Positions 1 to 9,127 of a DNA stretch of 64,000 bases are shown one piece after another (within the stretch, counting starts at the first letter, position 1; every line of letters starts with the position of its first letter). A model generated the notes under the pieces. The model was not told where the DNA came from. It made no database searches and worked only from the letters and a program-made list of their open reading frames with translations. The stretch lies in the NCBI GenBank assembly GCA_050013235.1, contig JBEKFQ010000001.1:62001-126000 (forward strand), in the 5' to 3' direction. This DNA comes from RH-AL1 sp050013235. Its GTDB lineage: Bacteria; Pseudomonadota; Alphaproteobacteria; Rhizobiales; Beijerinckiaceae. The position numbers were made by a program, and so were the translations under genes.

Positions 1-1391
1 CGCGTCTCAAAGGCGCGTTCGCGCTCGCCTTTTTGTTCGAGGGCGAGGAAAATCTGTTGATCGGCGCGCGGCAAGGCGCGCCTCTCGCGGTCGGTTACGG
101 CCAGGGCGACAATGACGGGGTCATGTATCTCGGCTCCGACGCCTTGGCGCTGGCGCCCTTCACGGATACGCTGACCTATCTCGAGGAAGGCGATTGGGTC
201 GTGCTGACGCCGGGCAAGGCGCAGTTCCACGATGCCCGCCATCTCCCGGTCAAGCGGAGCAAGCTGAAGACCCAGGCTTCGGCCTTCCTGGTCGACAAGG
301 GCAACCACCGCCATTTCATGGCCAAGGAAATCCACGAACAACCCGAGGTCGTGGCCCGCACGCTCGCCTATTATCTCGATATGTCGCAAGGCAAGGTGGC
401 GCTGCCGTTCGAGCTGCCGGACAATATCGCCACCCTGGACCGGCTCGTCATCACCGCATGCGGCACGGCCTATATGGCCGGGCTCACCGCGAAATATTGG
501 TTCGAGCGCTTTGCTAGGCTTCCCGTCGAGATCGAGGTCGCCTCGGAATTCCGCTACCGCGAGACGCCGCTGAAACCGGACGGCCTCACCATCGTCGTGT
601 CGCAATCGGGCGAGACGGCGGACACCTTGGCCTCGTTGCGCTACGCCAAGGGCGAGGGCCACAAGATCATCAGCGTGGTCAATGTCGCGACCTCGACCAT
701 GGCGCGCGAAAGCGACATTGCCGCTCTGACCCTGGCGGGGCCCGAAATCGGCGTCGCCTCGACCAAGGCGTTTACCTGCCAGCTCGCTGTTCTCGCCTGC
801 CTGGCCTTAGCCTTCGGCCGGGCGCGGGGCACGCTCAGCGAGGCGGACGAAGCGCGCCTCGTCGGCGATCTCATGGCGGTGCCCGGCCTGATGGCCGAAG
901 CGATCAAGCGCGAGCCCGCGATCGAGACGCTCGCGCACCAACTCGGCAAGGTCCGCGACGTGCTCTATCTCGGGCGCGGCACGTCCTATCCGCTGGCCCT
1001 GGAGGGCGCGCTCAAGCTCAAGGAGCTCTCCTACATTCATGCCGAGGGCTATGCGGCGGGCGAACTGAAGCACGGCCCCATTGCGCTGATCGACGAGGAC
1101 ATGCCCGTCATCGTCATCGCGCCGGACGATCACGTCTACGAAAAGACCGTCTCCAACATGCAGGAAGTCGCGGCGCGCGGCGGCCGCCTGATCCTGATCG
1201 GCTGCGCCCGCGTGGCGCATGATTTCGCGAGCGAATCGGACTCCCGGATCGTCCTGCCCAGCATGGCCCCGGATTTCACCGCGATGGTCTACGCCATCCC
1301 GGTCCAGATGATCGCCTACCACACGGCCGTCTTCATGGGGAAAGACGCCGATCAGCCCCGGAATTTGGCGAAGAGCGTGACGGTGGAGTAG
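1..1391 (+). CDS. glmS: Glutamine-fructose-6-phosphate aminotransferase, 3' part (5' end outside window)
   Basis: Makes glucosamine-6-phosphate from fructose-6-phosphate and glutamine, the first step towards UDP-GlcNAc for peptidoglycan and LPS. The frame is open from base 3, so the gene enters from upstream and the TTG at 33 is not a real start. What is visible is the end of the glutaminase domain (GAFALAFLFEG), then two SIS sugar-isomerase domains with the motifs ITACGTAYMAG, SQSGETADT and GRGTSYPLALEGALKLKE, and the family's C-terminal end RNLAKSVTVE. About 462 codons are present; the family is usually about 608 residues, so roughly 145 N-terminal residues, including the catalytic Cys, lie off-window. 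Identification is secure. Confidence 0.96.
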   Translation, partial: RLKGAFALAFLFEGEENLLIGARQGAPLAVGYGQGDNDGVMYLGSDALALAPFTDTLTYLEEGDWVVLTPGKAQFHDARHLPVKRSKLKTQASAFLVDKGNHRHFMAKEIHEQPEVVARTLAYYLDMSQGKVALPFELPDNIATLDRLVITACGTAYMAGLTAKYWFERFARLPVEIEVASEFRYRETPLKPDGLTIVVSQSGETADTLASLRYAKGEGHKIISVVNVATSTMARESDIAALTLAGPEIGVASTKAFTCQLAVLACLALAFGRARGTLSEADEARLVGDLMAVPGLMAEAIKREPAIETLAHQLGKVRDVLYLGRGTSYPLALEGALKLKELSYIHAEGYAAGELKHGPIALIDEDMPVIVIAPDDHVYEKTVSNMQEVAARGGRLILIGCARVAHDFASESDSRIVLPSMAPDFTAMVYAIPVQMIAYHTAVFMGKDADQPRNLAKSVTVE

Positions 1392-1446
1392 GGGGCGGGC
1401 TGCGCCGAGGGCCGTTAAAACACAAACGTTCTCGAGCGTCCCGTCC

Positions 1447-1515
1447 TTGCGAGCGTAGCGAAGCAATCCATGTTGCGTCCCGGTGACACCCTGGATTGCT
1501 TCGCTGCGCTCGCAA
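1447..1515. repeat. REP-like palindromic intergenic repeat
   Basis: Two 24-base arms, 1447-1470 and 1492-1515, are reverse complements with one mismatch, separated by 21 bases. The arm core reads gagcgtagcgaagcaatcc. Palindromes with this core are common between genes in Bradyrhizobium-like genomes (from memory, not searched). It lies between glmS and proS and could act as a transcript-end hairpin. This is the only copy I see in the window. Confidence 0.75.
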
Positions 1516-1629
1516 AGACGCCCACGGGCCTGGCGCATGGCGAAGCGGGGAAACTCCCGGCGGGCGGCTGGTATCCCGGCGGGGCTTCCTATAGACCTGC
1601 CACGACTCCAGCCCTAACCGAAGCGACTC

Positions 1630-2952
1630 ATGCGCCTATCCAAATATTTCCTGCCGATTCTTCGCGACAATCCCAAGGAAGCCGAGATCGTCTCGCACCG
1701 GTTGATGCTGCGCGCTGGCATGATCCGCCAGGAGGCGTCGGGCATTTACGCCTGGCTGCCGCTCGGCTTCCGCGTCTTGAAAAAGATCGAGCAGATCGTG
1801 CGCGAGGAAATGGACCGGGCCGGGGCCATCGAGCTTTTGATGCCCACTCTCCAGCTCGCCGATCTCTGGCGCGAGACCGGGCGCTACGATGCTTACGGCC
1901 CCGAAATGCTGCGCATCACCGACCGTCACAAGCGCGAGCTGCTCTACGGGCCGACCAACGAGGATATGATCACCGAAATTTTCCGGGCCTCGGTGCGCAG
2001 CTACCGCGAGTTGCCGAAAATTCTATACCATATCCAGTGGAAATTCCGCGACGAGCAGCGCCCACGGTTCGGCGTCATGCGCGGCCGCGAATTCCTGATG
2101 AAGGATGCCTATTCCTTCGATGTCGACGAGGCCGGAGCCAAGCTCAGCTATAACAGGATGTTCGTATCCTATCTGCGCATCTTCGCCCGCATGGGGTTGA
2201 AGGCGATTCCGATGCGCGCCGAGACCGGGCCGATCGGCGGCGATCACAGCCACGAATTCATCATCCTGGCCGAGACCGGCGAATCCGGCGTCTTCATCAA
2301 CAAGGACGTTCTCGATCTCCCGGTCCCGGATGAAACGATCGATTACGGCAGCGATCTCACCCCGATCATCAAGCAGTGGACGAGCCTCTATGCCGCCACC
2401 GAGGACGTGCATGACGCCGCCCGCTTCGAGGCGGAAACGCCCGAGGAGAAGCGCATCGTCACGCGTGGCATCGAAGTCGGCCAGGTCTTCTATTTCGGCG
2501 ATAAATATTCGAAGCCGATGAAGAGCTTGATCACTGGCCCCGACGGCGTCGACAGGCCGTTCGAGGGCGGCTCCTACGGCGTCGGCGTCTCGCGGCTTCT
2601 CGGCGCGATCATCGAGGCCTCGCACGACGACAAGGGCATCATCTGGCCCGAAAGCGTCGCGCCTTTCCATGTCGGGCTCGCCAATCTCAAGGTTGGCGAC
2701 GCGGCGACCGACGCAGCCTGCGAAAAGATTTATGCCGCGTTGACCAAGGCCAAAGTCGAGGTGCTCTACGACGATAGCGATGACCGGCCCGGTGGCAAAT
2801 TCGCCAAGCTTGATCTGATCGGTCTTCCCACCCAGATCATCGTGGGTCCGAAAGGCCTGGCGGAGGACCAGATCGAGATCAAGACGCGCGCGACCGGCGA
2901 ACGGGAGGTGCTGACGCTCGAAGGTGTCATCGCAAGGTTCGCGGGGGCGTGA
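1630..2952 (+). CDS. proS: Prolyl-tRNA synthetase, short alphaproteobacterial type
   Basis: Charges tRNA-Pro with proline in the cytosol. The 440-residue protein has the class II synthetase motifs: GPTNEDMITEIFR, the motif-2 region RPRFGVMRGREFLMKDAYSF, and motif 3 GGSYGVGVSRLLGAI near residues 315-330, followed by an HGTP anticodon-binding domain (FHVGLANLKVG onward). It lacks the YbaK-like editing insertion that makes the E. coli enzyme about 570 residues, as expected for alphaproteobacteria. Start ATG at 1630 (MRLSKYFLPIL) matches family N-termini. It is followed by lolC/E on the same strand after 64 bases. Confidence 0.97.
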   Translation: MRLSKYFLPILRDNPKEAEIVSHRLMLRAGMIRQEASGIYAWLPLGFRVLKKIEQIVREEMDRAGAIELLMPTLQLADLWRETGRYDAYGPEMLRITDRHKRELLYGPTNEDMITEIFRASVRSYRELPKILYHIQWKFRDEQRPRFGVMRGREFLMKDAYSFDVDEAGAKLSYNRMFVSYLRIFARMGLKAIPMRAETGPIGGDHSHEFIILAETGESGVFINKDVLDLPVPDETIDYGSDLTPIIKQWTSLYAATEDVHDAARFEAETPEEKRIVTRGIEVGQVFYFGDKYSKPMKSLITGPDGVDRPFEGGSYGVGVSRLLGAIIEASHDDKGIIWPESVAPFHVGLANLKVGDAATDAACEKIYAALTKAKVEVLYDDSDDRPGGKFAKLDLIGLPTQIIVGPKGLAEDQIEIKTRATGEREVLTLEGVIARFAGA

Positions 2953-3016
2953 CCCGAACGGCGAGCCTCATTGCGACCGTAAGTTTAGGCGTATAGAGCG
3001 GCAGAGTTTTCTTGAG

Positions 3017-4318
3017 ATGCCGGACCCCCGAGTCGCTGGACCTTATCGTATGAGAAAGACCGGACCCCTTCCTTTCGCGCCTTTCGAGTGGATGATCGCG
3101 TTGCGCTATCTCCGCGCTCGCCGCGCGTCGGGCTATGTGTCCGTGATCGCGCTGATTTCCTTTCTCGGGATCATGGTCGGCGTGGCGGCCTTGATTGTCG
3201 TCATGTCGGTGATGAACGGGTTCCACAAGGAGCTGCTCGACAAGATCGTCGGCGTGAACGGCCATATTTTTCTGCAAGCCGCCGATACGCCGCTCAACGA
3301 TTACGACCGGATCGCGGCCGATGTGAAACGCGTCAAGGGCGTCGATCTCGTCATTCCCATGGTCGAAGGCGCGGCCGGCGTCTCCTCGCCCTTTAATCAG
3401 GCGGGCGCCTTGGTACGCGGCATCCGCGAGGCCGATTTGAAAGAGCTTCCGGGCATCGGCGGCGGCCACGTCAAGATCGGGACACTCGACGGGTTCGATC
3501 ATTCAGGCGGCGCCGCCATCGGGCAGGGGCTTGCGGAAAGCTTGAGCCTCCGGGTCGGCGACAACATCACGATTCTGACCGCCAAGGGCGCACAAACCCC
3601 CTTCGGCGTGGCGCCGCGGATCAAAAGCTATCCCGTGACGGCGATCTTCCAAATCGGCATGGCGCAATTCGATAATCTCTTTGTCTTTCTCCCGTTGCCC
3701 GAGGCCCAAGCCTTCTTCAACCACGAGAACGAGGCGACGGTGATCGAGGTTTTCCTGAAAAACCCGGAAGCGATCGATTCCGTGCGCCAGTCCATCGATA
3801 CCAGCCTGCCGCAGCCCATGATCATGACGGATTGGCGCGAGCGCAATAAAACGTTCTTCGACGCGCTGAAGGTCGAGCGCAATGTCATGTTCATCATCGT
3901 GACCTTGATCGTTCTCGTCGCCGCGCTGAACATCATTTCCGGCTTGATCATGCTGGTGAAGGACAAGAGCGAGGATATTGCGATTTTACGCACCATGGGC
4001 GCGCCGCGCGGCTCGATCATGCGGATTTTCCTCATAACCGGCACGTCCATCGGCATTACCGGCACTTTCGCCGGTTTCGTCCTGGGCCTCGTGCTGGCCG
4101 AAAATCTCGAGGCGATCCGCTCCGGCTTGAACGATCTGTTGCATGCCAATCTGTTTCCGGCGGAAATCTATTTCCTGTCGCGCTTGCCCTCGGTGGTCGA
4201 ACCAAGCGATGTCATCACCGTGGTTGGCATGACACTCGGTCTTTCGATCCTGGCGACGCTCTATCCCTCCTGGCGCGCCGCCCGGCTCGATCCTGTCGAG
4301 GCGCTTCGTTACGGATGA
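3017..4318 (+). CDS. lolC: Lipoprotein-releasing ABC transporter permease (LolC/E family)
   Basis: Inner-membrane permease of the Lol complex that extracts outer-membrane lipoproteins. The protein has the family layout: an N-terminal transmembrane helix after FEWMIALRYLRARR (SVIALISFLGIMVGVAALIVVMS region), a large periplasmic MacB-like domain, then three C-terminal FtsX-type helices (FIIVTLIVLVAALNIISGLI; ITGTSIGITGTFAG; TVVGMTLGLSILATLYPSW). It ends DPVEALRYG, the usual C-terminus. The frame is open from 2924, inside proS; ATG 3017 (434 codons) or ATG 3050 fits the usual length better, and neither has a strong ribosome-binding site. It overlaps lolD by four bases (ATGA), so the two are translationally coupled. 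Which of LolC or LolE it should be called is arbitrary with a single permease. Confidence 0.93.
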   Translation: MPDPRVAGPYRMRKTGPLPFAPFEWMIALRYLRARRASGYVSVIALISFLGIMVGVAALIVVMSVMNGFHKELLDKIVGVNGHIFLQAADTPLNDYDRIAADVKRVKGVDLVIPMVEGAAGVSSPFNQAGALVRGIREADLKELPGIGGGHVKIGTLDGFDHSGGAAIGQGLAESLSLRVGDNITILTAKGAQTPFGVAPRIKSYPVTAIFQIGMAQFDNLFVFLPLPEAQAFFNHENEATVIEVFLKNPEAIDSVRQSIDTSLPQPMIMTDWRERNKTFFDALKVERNVMFIIVTLIVLVAALNIISGLIMLVKDKSEDIAILRTMGAPRGSIMRIFLITGTSIGITGTFAGFVLGLVLAENLEAIRSGLNDLLHANLFPAEIYFLSRLPSVVEPSDVITVVGMTLGLSILATLYPSWRAARLDPVEALRYG

Positions 4319-4998
4319 CCATTCCCGCCCTCGCGCTCCGCCAAGTCGAACGTGTCTACCGCCAGGCCGGCCAGCCCTTGGCGATCCTGCGCGGCGTCGA
4401 TTTCGAACTGTTTCCCGGTCAGTCCGTCGCCCTGATCGCGCCTTCCGGTACGGGTAAATCGACCTTGCTGCATGTCGCGGGCCTGCTCGAAAAGCCCGAT
4501 GCCGGCGAGGTTTTCGTCGCGGGCCATCCGACATCGCGTCTGCCCGATCCCGAACGCACCGGACTGCGGCGCTCCGAGATCGGTTTCGTCTACCAATTCC
4601 ACCATCTCCTGCCGGAATTTAGCGCGCTGGAGAATATCGTCCTGCCGCAAATGATCGGCGGCCTGTCGCGCAAAGAGGCGGGGCGCAGGGCAGGGGAATT
4701 GCTGGATTACATGGGTCTATCCCAGCGCGGCTCGCACCGCCCGCCGGAACTCTCGGGCGGCGAGCAGCAACGCGTGGCCATTGCCCGCGCGGTCGCCAAT
4801 AGTCCCAGCGTCCTGCTCGCGGACGAGCCGACCGGCAATCTCGATCCCAAGACCGCCGACAATGTTTTCGATGTGTTGAATGCCTTGGTGAAAGCGACGG
4901 GGCTCGCGGCGCTCGTGGCCACCCACAATCTCGACCTTGCCCGCCGCATGAGCCGCCGGGTCACCTTGCGCGACGGCCAGATCACCGAACTGCCGTAA
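4315..4998 (+). CDS. lolD: Lipoprotein-releasing ABC transporter ATP-binding protein LolD
   Basis: Cytosolic ATPase that powers the LolC/E permease encoded just upstream. The 227 residues contain Walker A (APSGTGKSTLLH, about residues 42-53), the ABC signature ELSGGEQQRVAIARA, Walker B VLLADEPTGNLDP and a switch His (VATHNL). The size and the short N-terminus are those of the LolD/MacB ATPase family. The start ATG overlaps the lolC/E stop. The gene converges on the PilZ gene with a 7-base gap and no obvious terminator between them. Confidence 0.95.
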   Translation: MTIPALALRQVERVYRQAGQPLAILRGVDFELFPGQSVALIAPSGTGKSTLLHVAGLLEKPDAGEVFVAGHPTSRLPDPERTGLRRSEIGFVYQFHHLLPEFSALENIVLPQMIGGLSRKEAGRRAGELLDYMGLSQRGSHRPPELSGGEQQRVAIARAVANSPSVLLADEPTGNLDPKTADNVFDVLNALVKATGLAALVATHNLDLARRMSRRVTLRDGQITELP

Positions 4999-5005
4999 GG
5001 TTGGC

Positions 5006-5386
5006 TCAGTATAATTTCGGAATGTCTTGGCCGAGGTCCTCGAGCTTCTTCGTCAGAATCTGGACCGCCGTCTTCAGCCGGGCATTTTCAGCCTTGAGTT
5101 GCTCGAACTGCGGATTGGCCGGATCGTCCGCCGCCACCTCTTCGATGAACTCCATCCCGATGCCCTCGGCATCCCGCCAGCGCAATTTCGCCTGATAGAA
5201 TTTGCCCCTCAACGGGATTTCAAGCTCGAACTCGTCGGGAACTGCCGCGTTCTTGTCGATCGCGACCTTGGCGCCGTGGAGCGATATATTTTTGACCACG
5301 CAATCGAACGACGTCATCCTGTTGTTGAAATAGATCCGGGCCTTCAGAAGGCTTTTCACCCGCTCAGCCCTTCGACGTTCTTTCAC
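5006..5386 (-). CDS. PilZ-domain protein (candidate c-di-GMP receptor)
   Basis: Small single-domain protein of 126 residues. It starts MKERRRAERVKSLLKARIYF, giving the basic RRxxR c-di-GMP-binding motif, and carries the second PilZ motif as NISLHGAKV (N-x-S-x-x-G). The C-terminal 30 residues (QFEQLKAENARLKTAVQILT) look like a short coiled coil. PilZ proteins bind c-di-GMP and change partner activity; the partner here is unknown. Two diguanylate cyclases (PleD and the gene at 23493) lie within 20 kb. It stands alone on the minus strand, convergent with lolD. Confidence 0.88.
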   Translation of the reverse strand: MKERRRAERVKSLLKARIYFNNRMTSFDCVVKNISLHGAKVAIDKNAAVPDEFELEIPLRGKFYQAKLRWRDAEGIGMEFIEEVAADDPANPQFEQLKAENARLKTAVQILTKKLEDLGQDIPKLY

Positions 5387-5489
5387 GGCCTAGTCCTCAT
5401 AGAATCTGCATTTGCCCCATAAGATTGCACGGTTCTAATTAAGGTTTATTGAAAAGCAGCGTCGAAACCGTGTGCGAGCAACGTCTCAC

Positions 5490-6182
5490 CTAAGGCGCGG
5501 GCCTATATCTCTCGAACACGATCTGCGCGCCGAGACTCCGGGCGAGATCATGCTGGTCTTTCGATCGCACGGTCCAGCTCATCAGCGGCGTGGCGGGATG
5601 GGCCGCGCGTGCGGAGCCGAGTTCGCCGATGTTCCAGGAGAGGAAATCGTAAAATCCTTCCGGCGGCACGCCGCCGCCGGGCTGGTCCGGGCCAACCAAT
5701 CCGAGAGGGCAGGTGGCACCGGACGCCCGGCAATGCGCCATGACGGCGGGATCGAAACTCTTTAACGCGACGGGGCCGCGATAGGCGGCGGCAAGCGCCA
5801 CGGCGCGCCCGGCGAGCCGGAGATCGCCCTCTCCGAGGCTCTTGATCTCGATCACGACGGGCACGCGGCCGGCGATGGCGGAGAGAAAGGCGCCGAGCGT
5901 GGGAATCCGGTCGCCGCCACCCTTCAGGCCAATCGCTTCGAGTTCCGCCGCGGTCCGGACCGAAACGGGTCCGGTTTCCGAAGTCAGCCTGTCCAAGGTC
6001 TCGTCGTGAAAGACGACGGCCTCGCCGTCGCCGGTCAACTGGACATCGCATTCGATCCCATAGCCGCCCGCCACGGCGGCCTCGGCGGCGGCCAGCGAAT
6101 TTTCAATCGCGCCACGGCCCGCGTCATGCAGACCGCGATGCGCGATGGGCCGCGCGAGGATCGTGGCGAGGTCCGGCCTCAC
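5490..6182 (-). CDS. Glycerophosphodiester phosphodiesterase family protein
   Basis: Likely hydrolyses glycerophosphodiesters to glycerol-3-phosphate and an alcohol. The 230-residue protein has the GDPD TIM-barrel signature: IAHRGLHD near residue 15, IENSLAAAEAAVAGG, IECDVQLTGDGEAVVFHDETLDRLT (Glu/Asp metal ligands and catalytic His) and VVIEIKSLGEGD. No signal peptide is seen, so it is probably cytosolic, like UgpQ. Its ATG overlaps the stop of ridA by four bases, so the pair is one transcript. Confidence 0.9.
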   Translation of the reverse strand: MRPDLATILARPIAHRGLHDAGRGAIENSLAAAEAAVAGGYGIECDVQLTGDGEAVVFHDETLDRLTSETGPVSVRTAAELEAIGLKGGGDRIPTLGAFLSAIAGRVPVVIEIKSLGEGDLRLAGRAVALAAAYRGPVALKSFDPAVMAHCRASGATCPLGLVGPDQPGGGVPPEGFYDFLSWNIGELGSARAAHPATPLMSWTVRSKDQHDLARSLGAQIVFERYRPAP

Positions 6183-6658
6183 TCGGCCTTCAGGAGGAAC
6201 ATGGCCTCGACTTCGACCGCCGACCCCAAGGGAACTTCGGCGACGCCGATGGTCGAGCGCGCGTGGCGGCCCTCGTCGCCGAGCACATCGACGATCACAT
6301 CGGAAGCGCCGTTCATCAGCGGCGCGATGGCGGCAAAGCCCGGCGCCGTATTGAAGAATCCGCCGAGACGGATGCAGCGTTCGATCCGCTCCAGGCTACC
6401 CAAGGCGCCCTTGGCTTGCGCCAGCACGTTGATCGCGCATTGCCGCGCGGCGGCCTTCGCGGTCTCCGGCGAGACATCCGCGCCCACTTTGCCGGTGAAT
6501 TCCGCAGGGAGCTTGCCGTTGACGTCTAGGGCGAGCTGGCCGGAAATCACCAATAGATTTCCCGCCACGACCGCCGGGACATAATTGGCCACGGGCGCGG
6601 AAGGTTGCGGCAAGACAATGCCGAGGGTCAACAGGCGGTCTTCGATCACGCTCATCAT
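6179..6658 (-). CDS. RidA/YjgF-family protein
   Basis: The RidA family removes reactive enamine/imine intermediates of PLP enzymes; some members have other roles. The 159-residue protein has the trimer-fold signatures (VVAGNLLVISGQLALD) and the conserved Arg region HARSTIGVAEVPLGSAVEVEA that binds the carboxylate in active RidA proteins. It is somewhat longer than the 128-residue archetype, so it belongs to a YjgF subfamily rather than RidA proper. Two adjacent ATGs (6658, 6655) follow a GGAG ribosome-binding site. It is co-transcribed with the downstream GDPD gene. Confidence 0.88.
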   Translation of the reverse strand: MMSVIEDRLLTLGIVLPQPSAPVANYVPAVVAGNLLVISGQLALDVNGKLPAEFTGKVGADVSPETAKAAARQCAINVLAQAKGALGSLERIERCIRLGGFFNTAPGFAAIAPLMNGASDVIVDVLGDEGRHARSTIGVAEVPLGSAVEVEAMFLLKAE

Positions 6659-6920
6659 ACGCTCCAGAAAAAAACGGCTCTATCCGGCGTCTTAGAAGGA
6701 ACGAGAGGGTTGGCGCAAGGGCGAAAACAGGTGGGGACGGGCCGCTCGAAAAATATGATGCCAAAAAGCGAATAGCCCCCAGCAACGGCGCCGGGGGTGC
6801 CGGTCCATGCCTCAAACGCCCCGCAAAAAACGCAACTTCCCGATATGGCTTTCTCTTTACGGCAGGCCTAAGCTCGCCGATAATTTTTCGAATGCCACTC
6901 GCCATGAGGATCTCCGGTCG

Positions 6921-7820
6921 ATGCTCGAAAATAAAGAGATAATGCGCTGGATGCGGTATGGGGCCGCCGTCGTCGCGATGGGCGCGGGGCCGGCGTTGCA
7001 AACCGGTGGCGTCTTGGCCGCGGGGCCGGCCGTTGCGCCGCCGGCGGTGACGCAACCGGCGGCAATGCCCGAGGCCTTGCCCTTGGCGGCCCATCGCGCC
7101 GCCTATCGCGTGAACCTTTTCCAATCGACGGGCACGAAAAGTCCGACCAGCGCCAATGGCCGGGTGTCCTACGAGTTCAGCGGTTCACCCTGCGAGGGCT
7201 ATACCCAAAGCTTCCGCCAGATCACCGAGCTGCAGCCCGCGGAAGGCGCGACGCGTCTCTCCGACATGCATTCCGCGACCTTCGAGGATGGCGAAGCCCA
7301 CAGCTTTGCCTTCAACGTCACGAACTCGACCGATAATGGCGGCACCGGCGTGATCGACGGGCGCGCGGTCAAACAAGCCACGGCGCTCGCGATCCAAATC
7401 TCGAAACCGGCGCGCGAGACCATCGATGTCGATCAGCAGGTGCTGTTTCCGACCGAGCATCTCAAGCACATCATCGCCGCCGCCCGGGCCGGACAAAAAC
7501 TCTTCGGCGCGAAAGTCTTCGATGGTTCCGACGACGGCAAGAAGGTCTATGACACGATGGCGATCATTGGACGTCCCATCGAGGGACCAGCCGATGATCA
7601 CGGCGTCAATGCCGCGCTGTTGGGGAACGTCCGGCGCTGGCCGGTGTCGATCAGCTATTACGAGGAAGACAAGAAGGACGAAGGCCCAGCCTACACCCTT
7701 GGCTTCGAGCTTTACGAAAACGGCATCTCGCGCGCCTTGCGCTTCGACTATGGCGATTTCATCCTGGCCGGCGAATTAACGGCGCTCGATCTGCTGCCAT
7801 CCAAGAGCTGCGCGAAGTAG
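6921..7820 (+). CDS. EipB-like periplasmic cell-envelope integrity protein (DUF1849)
   Basis: EipB of Brucella is a periplasmic beta-spiral protein needed for envelope integrity; this gene looks like its homologue. The 299 residues start with an N-terminal export signal (RYGAAVVAMGAGPALQ...GVLAA). The mature part begins HRAAYRVNL and includes YEFSGSPCEGYTQSFRQ and FATGY-like spiral segments. Two cysteines, Cys91 (SPCEGY) and Cys297 (SKSCAK) at the extreme C-terminus, match the disulfide pair described for EipB. I chose ATG 6921 because AGGA lies at 6907-6910; the frame is open from 6807. It is divergent from ridA. Confidence 0.85.
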   Translation: MLENKEIMRWMRYGAAVVAMGAGPALQTGGVLAAGPAVAPPAVTQPAAMPEALPLAAHRAAYRVNLFQSTGTKSPTSANGRVSYEFSGSPCEGYTQSFRQITELQPAEGATRLSDMHSATFEDGEAHSFAFNVTNSTDNGGTGVIDGRAVKQATALAIQISKPARETIDVDQQVLFPTEHLKHIIAAARAGQKLFGAKVFDGSDDGKKVYDTMAIIGRPIEGPADDHGVNAALLGNVRRWPVSISYYEEDKKDEGPAYTLGFELYENGISRALRFDYGDFILAGELTALDLLPSKSCAK

Positions 7821-7823
7821 GGG

Positions 7824-9095
7824 CTAATCCCGCCGCCCCGTCAGGGAAATTCCGCGCACCAGGGCCTTGCCGCCGAAGCGCTGGCGGACGGCGTCGATCG
7901 CCTGGGCCGCCGCCTTTTGCCGCGCGAGCGACGTGTCCACGAGATCGCCCCGGTCGGCGTCCGTGCCGGGATGGAGGCTCGCGGCGCCAAGGCCAATCAG
8001 CCGGTAGGGCGTGCCATCGAGTTCGGGTTGCAGCAGCAAACGGCTCGCCTCGTAAAGCCTGGCCGCGAGTTGCGTCGGCGGCAGGTTCGATCGCGACCGC
8101 GTCTTGAGCTTGAAATCGCCGGTCTTCAATTTCAGAACCACGCCGCTGGTGGCGAAACCCGATTGGGTGAGCCGGAACGCCACTTTTTCGCAAAGACCGT
8201 AGAGAATCGGTTGGAGATCCTCCGGTCTCGCGAGATCGGCGGCGAAGGTCGTCTCGGCCGAGATGTTCTTGGTCTCGCGCTCTGGGGAGACGGGCCGTGT
8301 GTCGATCCCCCGCGCCAGGCGCCAGAGGCCCAGATCCTGCGTCCCGGAGCGGCGCGCAAAGCTTTTCTCGTCGCAATCCTGGATGTCGCCTATCGTGAAA
8401 AACCCCTGGGCGGCAAGCCGCTTCGCCGAGACGGCGCCGATGCCGGTAATCGCGCTTGCGGGCATCGGACGCAAGAACGGCACGGCTTCGGCTCGTCCAA
8501 TGATGGCGAAGCCGCGCGGCTTATCGAGATCGGAGGCGAGCTTTGCCAAGAACTTGCAATCGCTCAGCCCGACCGACACGGTAATGCCGAGCTCGCGCTC
8601 GACCCTCGCGGCGAAACGCGCCAGCACCATGGCCGGGACCGCGCCGTGGAGGGCCTGCGTGCCGGCAAGATCGAGAAAGGCCTCGTCGATCGAAACGGGT
8701 TGAACGAGCGGTGTCAGCTCTCCCATCAAGGCCCGGACCTCGCGGGCCACGCGCTGATATTTCGCCATGTCCGGCTTCACCACGACCGCCTGCGGGCAGG
8801 CCTGAAGCGCTTTGAACATCGGCATGGCCGAGCGCACGCCGAAGGTCCGCGCGATATAGCAGGCGGTGGACACGACGCCGCGCTTCCCGCCGCCAATGAT
8901 CACCGGCCTGTCGCGCAAAGCCGGGTTGTCCCGCTTTTCGACGCCGGCGTAAAAAGCATCGCAATCGATATGGGCAATCGTCAGCGTGTCCAACTCGGGA
9001 TGCGCGAGAAGACGCGGCGAACCGCAGACGCCGCACCGCCGCGGCGAGGGAGCGGGACCAGAGGAAAAACAATCGCGGCAGAAGGACAGCGGCAT
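7824..9095 (-). CDS. dinB: DNA polymerase IV (Y family)
   Basis: Translesion polymerase. The 423-residue protein opens with a small zinc-ribbon-like segment (CRDCF ... CGVCGSPRLL), common in alphaproteobacterial DinB, then the IMS fold: HIDCDAFYAGVEKRDNP (metal Asp), a PVIIGG-type nucleotide-binding segment, SIDEAFLDLAGT (catalytic Asp-Glu) and two HhH segments (SAITGIGAVSAKRLAAQG). The C-terminal little-finger domain has KLKTGDFKLKTRSR. No LexA-box search was possible. It converges with the EipB-like gene with a 3-base gap. The DUF3572 gene upstream runs in the same direction. Confidence 0.95.
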   Translation of the reverse strand: MPLSFCRDCFSSGPAPSPRRCGVCGSPRLLAHPELDTLTIAHIDCDAFYAGVEKRDNPALRDRPVIIGGGKRGVVSTACYIARTFGVRSAMPMFKALQACPQAVVVKPDMAKYQRVAREVRALMGELTPLVQPVSIDEAFLDLAGTQALHGAVPAMVLARFAARVERELGITVSVGLSDCKFLAKLASDLDKPRGFAIIGRAEAVPFLRPMPASAITGIGAVSAKRLAAQGFFTIGDIQDCDEKSFARRSGTQDLGLWRLARGIDTRPVSPERETKNISAETTFAADLARPEDLQPILYGLCEKVAFRLTQSGFATSGVVLKLKTGDFKLKTRSRSNLPPTQLAARLYEASRLLLQPELDGTPYRLIGLGAASLHPGTDADRGDLVDTSLARQKAAAQAIDAVRQRFGGKALVRGISLTGRRD

Positions 9096-9127
9096 CGCGG
9101 AAGGCCCGGAAAGACGAGGGAACGAGA

